From Mangrovihabitans endophyticus (lineage in GTDB: Bacteria > Actinomycetota > Actinomycetes > Mycobacteriales > Micromonosporaceae): a stretch of DNA of 61,793 nucleotides. The position numbers were made by a program, and so were the translations under genes. This document shows, in pieces, positions 50,071 through 57,438 of this stretch. Location of the stretch: positions 1 through 61,793 of the forward strand of contig NZ_BMMX01000033.1 in assembly GCF_014646155.1 (NCBI RefSeq), written 5' to 3'. Numbering within the stretch: the first letter of the stretch is position 1; the number at the start of each line of letters is the position of its first letter. Below the pieces are notes generated by a model. It was given only the letters and a program-made list of their open reading frames with translations. It did not search any database and was not told the DNA's origin.

Positions 50071-50757
50071 ATGAACTCCGCCGACACACCGTCGACGGCC
50101 GGCCACCGCCGGGGGCGTCTGACGCTCCTGGCGGTGGCCGTCGCGCTCGTCCTCCTCGGCGCGGCCGCTCTGATCCGCGCCGCGGCCGACCACCGCGACG
50201 AGCCGCCGCTGAGCACGGCCGCCGGCAACCCGGCGCCGCCGTCGGCCGTGGCGTCCACACCGGCCGGACGCGACGACCTCACCACCGGGCCGCAAATGCC
50301 CAGCTCGCCGCCGCAGACGCTGGTCATCCCGGCGCTTCACGTGGACGTACCGCTGATCGGCCTGGGTCGGCAGTCCGACGGCAGCATGCAGGTGCCGGAC
50401 GACGCCACGACGGTCGGCTGGTACACCGGCGCGCCCACCCCGGGCTCGCTGGGACCGGCGGTCCTCGCCGGACACGTGGACTTCAACCACCGGGCCGGCA
50501 CCTTCGCGCACCTCGGTGACCTGGACGGCGGCGATCGGATCACGGTGACACGCGCCGACCGGAGCACCGCCGTCTTCGCGGTCACGCACGTGCGGCGGTA
50601 CCCGAAGGACCAATTCCCCTCGGACGCCGTGTACGGTCCGATCGACCACGCCGGGCTGCGGTTGATCACCTGCGGAGGCGATTTCAACGACTCCTCGGGC
50701 CACTACGACGACAACATCGTGGTGTTCGCCGTGCTGAAGCAGGCCGAGAAGGGCTGA
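50071..50757 (+). CDS. Class F sortase
   Basis: 228 residues. An N-terminal membrane helix (LLAVAVALVLLGAAALIRAA), Pro/Ser linker, then the sortase barrel from LVIPALHVDVPLIGLG. Catalytic His in LAGHVDFNH and Cys in LRLITCGGDFN are present. The catalytic Arg expected after the Cys is not found: the remaining 25 residues contain none. Either an Arg elsewhere serves or the protein is altered. It directly follows its probable substrate gene. Confidence 0.85.
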   Translation: MNSADTPSTAGHRRGRLTLLAVAVALVLLGAAALIRAAADHRDEPPLSTAAGNPAPPSAVASTPAGRDDLTTGPQMPSSPPQTLVIPALHVDVPLIGLGRQSDGSMQVPDDATTVGWYTGAPTPGSLGPAVLAGHVDFNHRAGTFAHLGDLDGGDRITVTRADRSTAVFAVTHVRRYPKDQFPSDAVYGPIDHAGLRLITCGGDFNDSSGHYDDNIVVFAVLKQAEKG

Positions 50758-50868
50758 AACGGGCCGAGCCGGGGCTGAATCCGCGTCCTGGAGGCGGAAA
50801 TTGTCGGTGGGTCGCGCAATGATGCTGCGTGACATCTCACACGGACGGTTGCGCCGGGAGGACACGAA

Positions 50869-51984
50869 ATGAGCAGGGTTCGGCTTCTGGTTGGCACGCG
50901 TAAGGGCGCGTTCACCCTCACCTCGGACGGCAAGCGGCGGGACTGGCAGGTGAGCGGGCCGCACTTCGGTGGCTGGGAGATCTACCACGTCAACGGTTCC
51001 CCGGCCGAGCCCGACCGGCTCTACGCCTCGGTCTCGTCGGGCTGGTTCGGGCAGGTGATCCAGCGCTCCGACGACGGCGGCGCCTCCTGGACCCCGGTGG
51101 GCAACGACTTCGCCTACACCGGTGAGGTGGGCGAGCACTTGTGGTACGACGGGACGCCGCGCCCCTGGGAGTTCAAACGCATCTGGCATCTGGAGCCCTC
51201 GCGCACCGACCCGGACACGGTCTATGCCGGGGGAGAGGATGCCGCGCTCTACGTCTCGTCCGACGGCGGCCAGAAATGGCAGGAGCTGACCGCGCTGCGC
51301 CAGCACGAGAGCGGCCCGCGCTGGCAGCCGGGCGCCGGCGGGATGTGCCTGCACACCATCCTGCTCGATCCGGTCGACCCGGACCGGATCTTCGTGGCCA
51401 TCTCCGCGGCCGGCGCGTTCCGCACGGACGACGGCGGGAACACCTGGCAGCCGATCAACCGCGGTCTGCGCTCGGGCGGCATCCCGGACGAGGAGGCCGA
51501 GGTCGGGCACTGCGTGCATCGGCTGGCCATGCACCCGTCCCGGCCGGAGGTGCTGTTCATGCAGAAGCACTGGGACGTGATGCGCAGCGACGACGCCGGC
51601 GGCTCGTGGCGCGAGATCAGCGGCAACCTGCCGACCGACTTCGGCTTTCCGATCGCCGTGCACGCCCACGAGGCGGACACCGTCTATGTCATCCCCATCA
51701 CCAGCGACTCGGAGCACTACGTGCCGGACGGGCGCCTGCGGGTCTACCGCAGCCGCACCGGCGGCGACGAGTGGGAGCCGCTGACGACCGGCCTGCCCCA
51801 GGCGAACTGCTACGTCAACGTGTTGCGCGACGCGATGGCGGTGGACACACTCGACGACTGCGGCGTCTACTTCGGCACCACCGGCGGGCAGGTCTACGGG
51901 TCGGCCGACGGCGGCGAGACCTGGATGCCGATCGTGCGTGACCTGCCTACGGTGCTGTCGGTGGAAGCCCAGGTCTTGCCGTGA
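50869..51984 (+). CDS. Cytoplasmic BNR beta-propeller protein
   Basis: 371 residues without signal peptide. Six Asp-box-like turns are visible (SDDGGASW, SSDGGQKW, TDDGGNTW, SDDAGGSW, SRTGGDEW, SADGGETW), which describes a six- or seven-bladed propeller. It begins RVRLLVGTRKGAF. Related to sialidase and VPS10 propellers by fold only. Its stop overlaps the start of a ubiquitin-like protein gene by 4 nt. That pairing recurs in actinobacteria, as far as I recall, but has no assigned function. Confidence 0.78.
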   Translation: MSRVRLLVGTRKGAFTLTSDGKRRDWQVSGPHFGGWEIYHVNGSPAEPDRLYASVSSGWFGQVIQRSDDGGASWTPVGNDFAYTGEVGEHLWYDGTPRPWEFKRIWHLEPSRTDPDTVYAGGEDAALYVSSDGGQKWQELTALRQHESGPRWQPGAGGMCLHTILLDPVDPDRIFVAISAAGAFRTDDGGNTWQPINRGLRSGGIPDEEAEVGHCVHRLAMHPSRPEVLFMQKHWDVMRSDDAGGSWREISGNLPTDFGFPIAVHAHEADTVYVIPITSDSEHYVPDGRLRVYRSRTGGDEWEPLTTGLPQANCYVNVLRDAMAVDTLDDCGVYFGTTGGQVYGSADGGETWMPIVRDLPTVLSVEAQVLP

Positions 51985-52277
51985 TCAGGGTCGTGCTGCC
52001 GCCGCACTTGCGCAACCTCGCCGGGATCGCGGGGGAGGTCCGGCTCGACGTCGCCGGCACGGCCACGCAACGCAGCGTGCTGGATGCGCTGGAGCTGCGC
52101 TATCCGATGCTCCTCGGCACCATCCGGGACCGCTACTCGGGCAAGCGGCGGGCCTATGTCAGGTTCTTCGCCTGCGCGGAGGACCTGTCCAATTCCGCGC
52201 CGGACGAGCCGCTTCCGGAGCCGGTGGCCGCCGGATCCGAGCCCTATCTGGTGGTCGGGGCGATGGCGGGTGGCTGA
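51981..52277 (+). CDS. MoaD/ThiS-family ubiquitin-like protein
   Basis: 98 residues. IRVVLPPHLRNLAG, VRLDVAGTATQRSVLDALEL and YVRFFACAEDLS form the beta-grasp fold, and the chain ends in VVGAMAGG. The terminal Gly-Gly is the site where these proteins are adenylated and thiolated or conjugated. No E1-like (MoeB/ThiF) or MoaE gene is nearby, so it is not an ordinary molybdopterin or thiamine gene. GTG 51981 overlaps the propeller stop, and its own end overlaps the MFS start by 8 nt. Confidence 0.85.
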   Translation: MIRVVLPPHLRNLAGIAGEVRLDVAGTATQRSVLDALELRYPMLLGTIRDRYSGKRRAYVRFFACAEDLSNSAPDEPLPEPVAAGSEPYLVVGAMAGG

Positions 52278-53553
52278 CCCGCGACTGGGCCGGGCCCGGG
52301 TGGCGACGGCGCTGTTGTTCCTGCTCTACGGCATCCTGATCGGCACATGGACGGCGCGCATTCCGGCAGTCAAGGCCGATCTGGGACTCACCGACGGGCA
52401 GCTCAGCGTCGCGCTTCTCGGGCTCGCACTGGGCGCCATCACCGGCATGCAGACCTCCGGGCGGCTGGTGGACCGGTTCGGCAGCCGCCGGGTGATGATC
52501 CCGGCGGCGCTGGTCGACGGTCTGATGCTGGTCCCTGTCGGGCTGGCGCCGTCGCTGGCCACGCTGTGTCTGGCGCTGTTCGGCTTCGGCGTGGTCCAGG
52601 GCCTGCTCAACATCGCGATGAACGCGGCCGGGGTGGAGATCGAGCGGGCCGCCCGGCGTCCCATGATGTCGTCGTTCCACGCCGTCTACAGCATCGGCGG
52701 CTTCCTCGGCTCGGCGCTCGGCGGCCTCTTCGCCGGTGCCCGGCTCGGTCCGCCCGCCACGTTCGCGGCCACCGCCGTGTTCGGCGCTGCCCTGGCCGTG
52801 TTCTCCTCCCGGTGGTGGGTCCTCCCCGCGGCGGCACCCGCCGAGCCCGCGCAACCCGCCGAGCCCGCGCAACCCGCCGAGCCCGCGCAACCCGCCGAGC
52901 CCGCGCAACCCGCCGGGTCGGCCGGGCCCGCCGGGTCGGCCGAGCACCGTTCCGCTCGCACGCCGCTGACGGGCATCCTCCTGCTCGGCGCGCTGGCGTT
53001 CTGTGGGCTGGTCGGCGAGGGCGCCGCGGCGGACTGGAGCACGGTCTATCTGCATGACAGCCTCGGCAGTTCGGAGCGGTTCGCGGCGGTGGCGTTCGCC
53101 GCCTTCTTCATCGCGATGACCGCCGGACGTGTCTTCGGGGATCGCCTGGTCGCCCGCTTCGGTGCGGTGCGTCTGGTGCGGGCGTGCGGATCACTCGCCG
53201 CGGCGGGTCTGGGCGGTGCCCTGCTGATCGCTCATCCGGTGGCCGGCGTGGTCGGCTTCGCCGCGCTCGGTGCCGGGCTCTCCTGCATCGCGCCGCAGGT
53301 GTTCTCCGCCGCCGGGCATCGCAACCCGGGCCGGCCCGCGCAGGCGATCGCCTGGGTGGCCGGCATCGGCTGGCTCGGCTTCTTCGCCGGTCCGGTGCTC
53401 ATCGGTGGCACCGCCACGCTCGCGAACCTGCGGCTCGCACTGATCGTTCCGGTTCTGCTCGCGGTGTTCGTCGCGGTCGCCGCCGGCGTCCTGCGGGTGC
53501 CACCGGAGCGGACCGGAACGGCACGCACCCCCGTGAGGCGGCTCAGCCCGTGA
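52270..53553 (+). CDS. MFS transporter
   Basis: 427 residues, twelve predicted helices. LYGILIGTWTARIPAVKADL at the start, then TSGRLVDRFGSRRVMIPAAL (motif A) and EGAAADWSTVYLHDSLG in the second half, typical of the YfmO/FsrB-like bacterial MFS branch. The central loop between helices 6 and 7 carries four units PAEPAQ from an 18-bp repeat (52843-52914). Start GTG 52270 overlaps the ubiquitin-like gene by 8 nt. The C-terminus RRLSP lies in the first units of another repeat. Confidence 0.87.
   Translation: MADPRLGRARVATALLFLLYGILIGTWTARIPAVKADLGLTDGQLSVALLGLALGAITGMQTSGRLVDRFGSRRVMIPAALVDGLMLVPVGLAPSLATLCLALFGFGVVQGLLNIAMNAAGVEIERAARRPMMSSFHAVYSIGGFLGSALGGLFAGARLGPPATFAATAVFGAALAVFSSRWWVLPAAAPAEPAQPAEPAQPAEPAQPAEPAQPAGSAGPAGSAEHRSARTPLTGILLLGALAFCGLVGEGAAADWSTVYLHDSLGSSERFAAVAFAAFFIAMTAGRVFGDRLVARFGAVRLVRACGSLAAAGLGGALLIAHPVAGVVGFAALGAGLSCIAPQVFSAAGHRNPGRPAQAIAWVAGIGWLGFFAGPVLIGGTATLANLRLALIVPVLLAVFVAVAAGVLRVPPERTGTARTPVRRLSP
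52843..52914 (+). repeat. 18-bp repeat in the MFS central loop
   Basis: Four identical copies of GAGCCCGCGCAACCCGCC in frame, encoding EPAQPA units. Identity of all copies suggests very recent expansion. Confidence 0.92.
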
Positions 53554-53634
53554 GGCGGCTCAGCCCAGGAGGCGGCTCAGCGCAGGAGGCGGCTCAGCGC
53601 AGGAGGCGGCTCAGCGCAGGAGGCGGCTCAGCGC
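53534..53634. repeat. 18-bp repeat spanning two convergent stop codons
   Basis: About five and a half copies of the unit GGAGGCGGCTCAGCGCA. The MFS stop (53551-53553) and the stop of the converging membrane phosphatase gene (53628-53630) both lie within repeat units. Confidence 0.88.
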
Positions 53635-54236
53635 ATCGCGGGGAACACCGTGCCGGCGATCAGCGCGCCCACGATCGCCCCCGCCGTCACCTGGGCTCGG
53701 GTGTGCGCGGACAAGCGCAGCCGCGCCCAGCAGGTGAAGGCCACCAACGGCAGCGTGGTCAACGCCCACGGGCCGTACACCGCGGTCAGCACCACCGCCG
53801 TGCCGCCGGCCACGCCCGCGTGGATGGACATCTTCCACCACTGGGTCACCGTGGTGAACACGAGCAGCCCGGCGATCCCGGCAGCGAGCAGGGCGAGCAC
53901 GTCCCGCGGTGCGCCGAGGAGCACCAGCAGCGCCGTCCCGGCCACCCCCGAGGCCAGGCCGACCAGCAGGGGTGTCCGCCGGTGCTCCCGATCCGGGATG
54001 TGATGGTTGGCGTAGTGGCCGCGGCGCACCCCCCGCAGCACATAGGCGAGCGGGATGGCGGCGGCGAACAACGCGCCCGGCAGGCCCCACCACCGGGAGA
54101 CGCCGGCGTCCTCGCCCGCGTGCCAGCCGACCACGATCAGTAGCGCGGCCACCAGCACGGCCGGCGAGAACACCTCGGTGAGCACGCGCGCGAGCCGACC
54201 GGCGACGTCACGCGCCGGTGTGATGGGCACTGTCAC
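53628..54236 (-). CDS. PAP2-like membrane protein
   Basis: 202 residues, six predicted helices. HYANHHIPDREHRRTPLL, then KMSIHAGVAGG and CWARLRLSAHTRAQVTAGAI, give the His-containing motifs of the membrane PAP2 (phosphatidic acid phosphatase/lipid phosphatase) fold, though the classical KXXXXXXRP motif is only partly visible. A lipid pyrophosphate or phosphate substrate is likely. Start GTG 54236. An upstream extension to 54326 is Arg-rich and less likely. Confidence 0.72.
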   Translation of the reverse strand: MTVPITPARDVAGRLARVLTEVFSPAVLVAALLIVVGWHAGEDAGVSRWWGLPGALFAAAIPLAYVLRGVRRGHYANHHIPDREHRRTPLLVGLASGVAGTALLVLLGAPRDVLALLAAGIAGLLVFTTVTQWWKMSIHAGVAGGTAVVLTAVYGPWALTTLPLVAFTCWARLRLSAHTRAQVTAGAIVGALIAGTVFPAMR

Positions 54237-54461
54237 GCCGCGGTCCGGTCCGGGGCGTCGGTAGCGGCCGTTGCGGTCACCTGGCGCACGATACGGGAGC
54301 GGCGCAGCGCCACGAGACCTGCTCAACCACTACGCCTTGCGGCCCGGATCGGTGAACTGCGGCGGTTCGATCGCGGCGGAGGTCTCGCGGGGTGCCGGCC
54401 GCGCGGGCGCGCAGCGCGTCCCGGGTGGCAGCGCGTCCCGGGTGTTCGCCGGCACCGGCGT

Positions 54462-54899
54462 TCACGTCCCCCCGCCGGCGGAGTCCGAGGGCGCGTCCCG
54501 GTACCGCCGTTCCTTCTCCAGCAACAGGTCGACGAGCTGGGTGATGGCGGCGATGCCACCGTCGCTGAGCTCACCCATGCGCGTGGCGAGACGCTGCACG
54601 CCGTCGCGCTTCAGCGCCTCGTTGAGCGCGGCCATCCGCTGGAGCTGATGCAACTGGTCTTCGATGCGGGTGGCTGCCTCGTCGTCATAGAAGTATGCGG
54701 CCGGTACGCCGAAGCATTTGCCCAACGCTTCCAGCGTCTGCATGGTGGGGTTGTCGCGTTCCCCGGTGCGCAGGTAACCGATGTAGGACGGCGACAGGTC
54801 GGTCATCGCGGCCACTTCGGCGTTGGTGAAGCTGGACCGTCCGGCCGGCTTCACCGTGGCGAACAGGTGGTTCAGCTTCTCGGCCAGTGTCCGTGGCAT
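54462..54899 (-). CDS. EspR-like XRE regulator
   Basis: 145 residues. LAEKLNHLFATVKPAGRSSF, TNAEVAAMTDLSPSYIGYLR and TMQTLEALGKCFGVPAAYFY follow the layout of EspR of Mycobacterium: an HTH with a flexible first helix, then a dimerisation domain (VQRLATRMGELSDGGIAAIT, QLVDLLLEKERR). EspR is a nucleoid-type regulator of ESX-1 and cell-wall genes. No ESX genes are in the window. Start ATG 54899 is seven bases from GGGGAG. GTG 54926 is an alternative. Confidence 0.8.
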   Translation of the reverse strand: MPRTLAEKLNHLFATVKPAGRSSFTNAEVAAMTDLSPSYIGYLRTGERDNPTMQTLEALGKCFGVPAAYFYDDEAATRIEDQLHQLQRMAALNEALKRDGVQRLATRMGELSDGGIAAITQLVDLLLEKERRYRDAPSDSAGGGT

Positions 54900-55237
54900 C
54901 CGGTCACTCCCCACCGTGTCCTTCACTGAGCGTCAGTGCTCGATACCCGATCCGGGTCCGCGAACAATATCGTCCATTTCGGTCAGTCTGGCAACGTTCA
55001 CTTTGCGTGCGCCGGTCTTCGATCTATGCTGCCTGAGCACACCACTGTTGTGAATCTCTTGTTCCTTGTGGGTCACACCAGTGGTGCGCCGCGGGCCGGG
55101 ACAACGGGGGAGGTCCGCGCCGCGGCCGCCGCGAGCCGCGAGGCCGTGGGCAACCGCTGGCGGGACCCGGCGGTTGCCCACGTCGCCCGATGGCGGGGTT
55201 GTCCCACCATCGGACGGGCGGTCAGCGGGATCTCGCC
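54900..55237. other. Intergenic region upstream of the EspR-like gene
   Basis: About 340 bp with no supported gene. The first 170 bp are less GC-rich and should hold the promoter of the EspR-like gene. The rest has degenerated frames next to a pectinesterase remnant. Confidence 0.4.
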
Positions 55238-55370
55238 TACCTGCGGACGGTTGCCGTTCACGCCGGCGCCCGGACCCGTGTTCCGGTACTCGGAGAAGCG
55301 CGCGTTCTGCCCCGGGTTGCCGGACATGTCGGTGAAGACGTACCAGGCGTTGGTGTTGACGGTGGCGGAC
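55238..55370 (-). pseudogene. Chimeric remnant: ricin-domain start joined to pectinesterase end
   Basis: The minus strand reads SATVNTNAWYVFTD, then MSGNPGQNARFSEYRNTGPG and AGVNGNRPQ. The second part is the C-terminal pattern of bacterial pectinesterases (CE8). The first part is the beginning of the mature ricin-domain segment of the neighbouring pectate lyase: about 35 bp at 55332-55366 repeat 56696-56730 almost exactly. The rest of a pectinesterase gene is missing. I infer that recombination between similar gene starts deleted the body of the gene. Confidence 0.6.
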
Positions 55371-55415
55371 GGGTGGTGTGCTGGCGGAGGGTCCGCCGGC
55401 ACACCACGCGGCGGA

Positions 55416-56810
55416 TCAGACGGAGATCCGGCCCGCGCCCGCTCCCGCCGAGACGATCGACTTCACGCTGCACGCGCTGTCCAGCGTGTACGAGTACGGG
55501 ATGCTCGCCACGCTGCCGCCGGACTGGCCGCTGCCCGAGTTGACGAAGCAGTTGTTGCGGGCAACGATCGATCCCGGCCCGGAGGCGGCCTCGCCGAGGT
55601 GGTACGGGTCGTCGGTGTTCTCGAAGTAGTTGCCTTCGACAAGCACGCCCGCGTTCATCGTGGAGGCGACGCCGTAGCTGCCGATGCTGCTGTAGAGGTT
55701 GTTGTAGACGTGCACCGGGTTGCCGAACCGCACCCGCGGGTGCCGCTGGTTGGTGCCGTCGAACCAGTTGTGGTGGTACGTCACCCGCAGATGGCCGACG
55801 TCCTGGCTGGCGTTGTCGTCGCTGTGGCCGAGCAGCATCGTCTTGTCGTGGTTGACGGTGCGGTTCCACGACACGGTGATGAAGTCGGAGCCGCGCTTGA
55901 TGTCGACGGTCCCGTCGTACCCGTTGCTGAAGGTGTTGTGGTCGATCCAGATGTTGGTCGCCGACTCCTGCACGTTGACCGCGTCGTCGTCCCAGTCACG
56001 GAAGCTGATGTTGCGGATGATCACGTTGCGATCGCCGTTGATGTTCAGGCCGCAACCCGCGATGGTGGCGCCGGCATTGCCGAGGATTGTCTTGTTCGAC
56101 CGCACGCGCAGCATGCCCGAGCAGGAGATGGTGCCGGAGACGCGGATGACCGCGGCGCTGCTGGACCCGACCGCACTCTCCAGCGCCGAGGCGCTGGTCA
56201 CGGTGGTGCTGGCCGCGTTGCCGCCGCCAGTGGTGCCGCCGTTCTGGGTGGCCCAGCCGACCAGGCCCGAGGTGGACGGCGGCGTCGAGCCGTTGTCGAC
56301 TTGGATCATTTGCCATTGTTGGTTGGCGCCGTCGAGGTCTTGGTATTGGGAGACGATGCCGCCGTCGGTGGTGTTCCATTCCCATAGGTCGAGGGCTTTG
56401 CCGCTGTGGCGGTTGAGGAAGCGTACGTAGCCGCCGGTGGAGTCTTTGAGGGTGAAGTGTTGTTTGGTGTCGGTGGTGGGGGTGGTTTGGATGACTTGGG
56501 CGCCGTCGACGGCGTTGGGTACGGCGATGACTTTGCCGCTGTGGCGGTTGCGGAGTTGGTAGTAGCCGTTGCCGACGTCGATGAATTGGAATTGTTGGTT
56601 GGCGGCGTCGGTGCGGGTGTATTGGCGGATTTGGCCGCCGTCGGCGGTGGACCATTCCCAGAGGTCCATGGCTTTGCCGCTGTTGTGGTTGATGAAGACG
56701 TACCAGGCGTTGGTGTTGACGGTGGCGGCGTGGGCGGTGGTGCTGGTGGCGGCGATCGCGGTGGGGATGGCGAGGGCGGCGACGGCCAACGGAACAAGAC
56801 GGCGAAGCAA
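55416..56810 (-). CDS. Pectate lyase (PL1) with N-terminal ricin-type domain
   Basis: 464 residues. Signal peptide (LVPLAVAALAIPTAIAATS). A ricin-B/CBM13-like beta-trefoil about 30-170 with repeats of HSGKAMDLWEW and HSGKALDLWEW, then the PL1 right-handed beta-helix: NKTILGNAGATIAGCGLNI, NIWIDHNTFSNGYDGTVDIK, VTYHHNWFDGTNQRHPRVRF and GNPVHVYNNLY. The Asp calcium ligands and catalytic Arg (RHPRVRFG) are there. It cleaves polygalacturonate outside the cell by beta-elimination. Start TTG 56810 follows AAGG by four bases. The leader can fold over this site (56811-56902). Opposite the sugar importer, which would take up products. Confidence 0.88.
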   Translation of the reverse strand: MLRRLVPLAVAALAIPTAIAATSTTAHAATVNTNAWYVFINHNSGKAMDLWEWSTADGGQIRQYTRTDAANQQFQFIDVGNGYYQLRNRHSGKVIAVPNAVDGAQVIQTTPTTDTKQHFTLKDSTGGYVRFLNRHSGKALDLWEWNTTDGGIVSQYQDLDGANQQWQMIQVDNGSTPPSTSGLVGWATQNGGTTGGGNAASTTVTSASALESAVGSSSAAVIRVSGTISCSGMLRVRSNKTILGNAGATIAGCGLNINGDRNVIIRNISFRDWDDDAVNVQESATNIWIDHNTFSNGYDGTVDIKRGSDFITVSWNRTVNHDKTMLLGHSDDNASQDVGHLRVTYHHNWFDGTNQRHPRVRFGNPVHVYNNLYSSIGSYGVASTMNAGVLVEGNYFENTDDPYHLGEAASGPGSIVARNNCFVNSGSGQSGGSVASIPYSYTLDSACSVKSIVSAGAGAGRISV

Positions 56811-56902
56811 TGAACCTTTTTCGACGTGGCGAGGCCGGCAGATGCCGCCCCTGGTCGACGGCGCGCAACCGACGGGCTCGATGCCAGGTTGAAAAAGGTT
56901 CA
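56811..56902 (-). promoter_or_regulatory. Leader hairpin covering the pectate lyase ribosome-binding site
   Basis: In the minus-strand transcript UGAACCUUUUUC (56902-56891) pairs perfectly with GAAAAAGGUUCA (56822-56811), a 12-bp stem closing a 68-nt loop. The second arm contains the AAGG ribosome-binding site and ends two bases before the UUG start codon. Folding would hide the site. A riboregulatory role or control by a bound factor is inferred. Confidence 0.5.
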
Positions 56903-57191
56903 ATCGGTGGCGGGACATCCGGGTGGTGGGCCGGTGTCGTGGTCCCAGACGATCGGTGGACGTCCAAGACATGGGGGAACTCCTTTGCGACAGCGCTGAT
57001 GAGACCGATGAACGCGCCTTTCCCGCTGCCGCGGACGCCGCCCGTTCTCGGGCGTGACGCCGTTCCCCACGGACACGGTGAATAGGGCGCGCATCGAGGC
57101 GGTGGCTGCCGTCTCGCGCCTGTCCTCGGAAGCGGTGCCGGCGCGAAGGTGAGTGCGGCAGTCCCACCGGTCGGTGACCATGACTCCCTTC

Positions 57192-57206
57192 TGTTATCGG
57201 TAACAA
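57192..57206. promoter_or_regulatory. Operator-like dyad TGTTATCGGTAACAA
   Basis: GTTATCGGTAAC is a dyad with two central mismatches and resembles LacI-family operators. It lies in the divergent region between the pectate lyase and chvE genes. Confidence 0.5.
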
Positions 57207-57251
57207 CCGGCATTCTATTCATGCGTCTGGATGCCAGTCGAGGGTTTGGAC

Positions 57252-57271
57252 AACTGCAACAAGTTGCAGTT
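57252..57271. promoter_or_regulatory. 20-bp perfect palindrome
   Basis: AACTGCAACAAGTTGCAGTT: nine-base arms around AA. It lies 30 bp upstream of the chvE -35 box and is an activator or repressor site candidate. Confidence 0.6.
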
Positions 57272-57300
57272 TTCCGGCATCGATTCGCAGTGAAGGCCGT

Positions 57301-57329
57301 TGACACCAAGATTGTTACCGCTCACAATC
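57301..57329 (+). promoter_or_regulatory. chvE promoter with overlapping LacI-type operator
   Basis: TTGACA (57301-57306), a 17-bp spacer and CACAAT (57324-57329). The dyad ATTGTTACCGCTCACAAT (57312-57329) covers the spacer and -10 box, the classic place for repression by a LacI/GalR-type protein. Confidence 0.65.
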
Positions 57330-57438
57330 GATCTCGCGGCACCGGCGGCGCCCCGGACATGTGCCGGTCAGGGCGTGCGCGGGTCGCACGGGCCGGGCAC
57401 TTTCGCAGGCCGGCGCAGCGCAGACCGAGGGAGGACCG

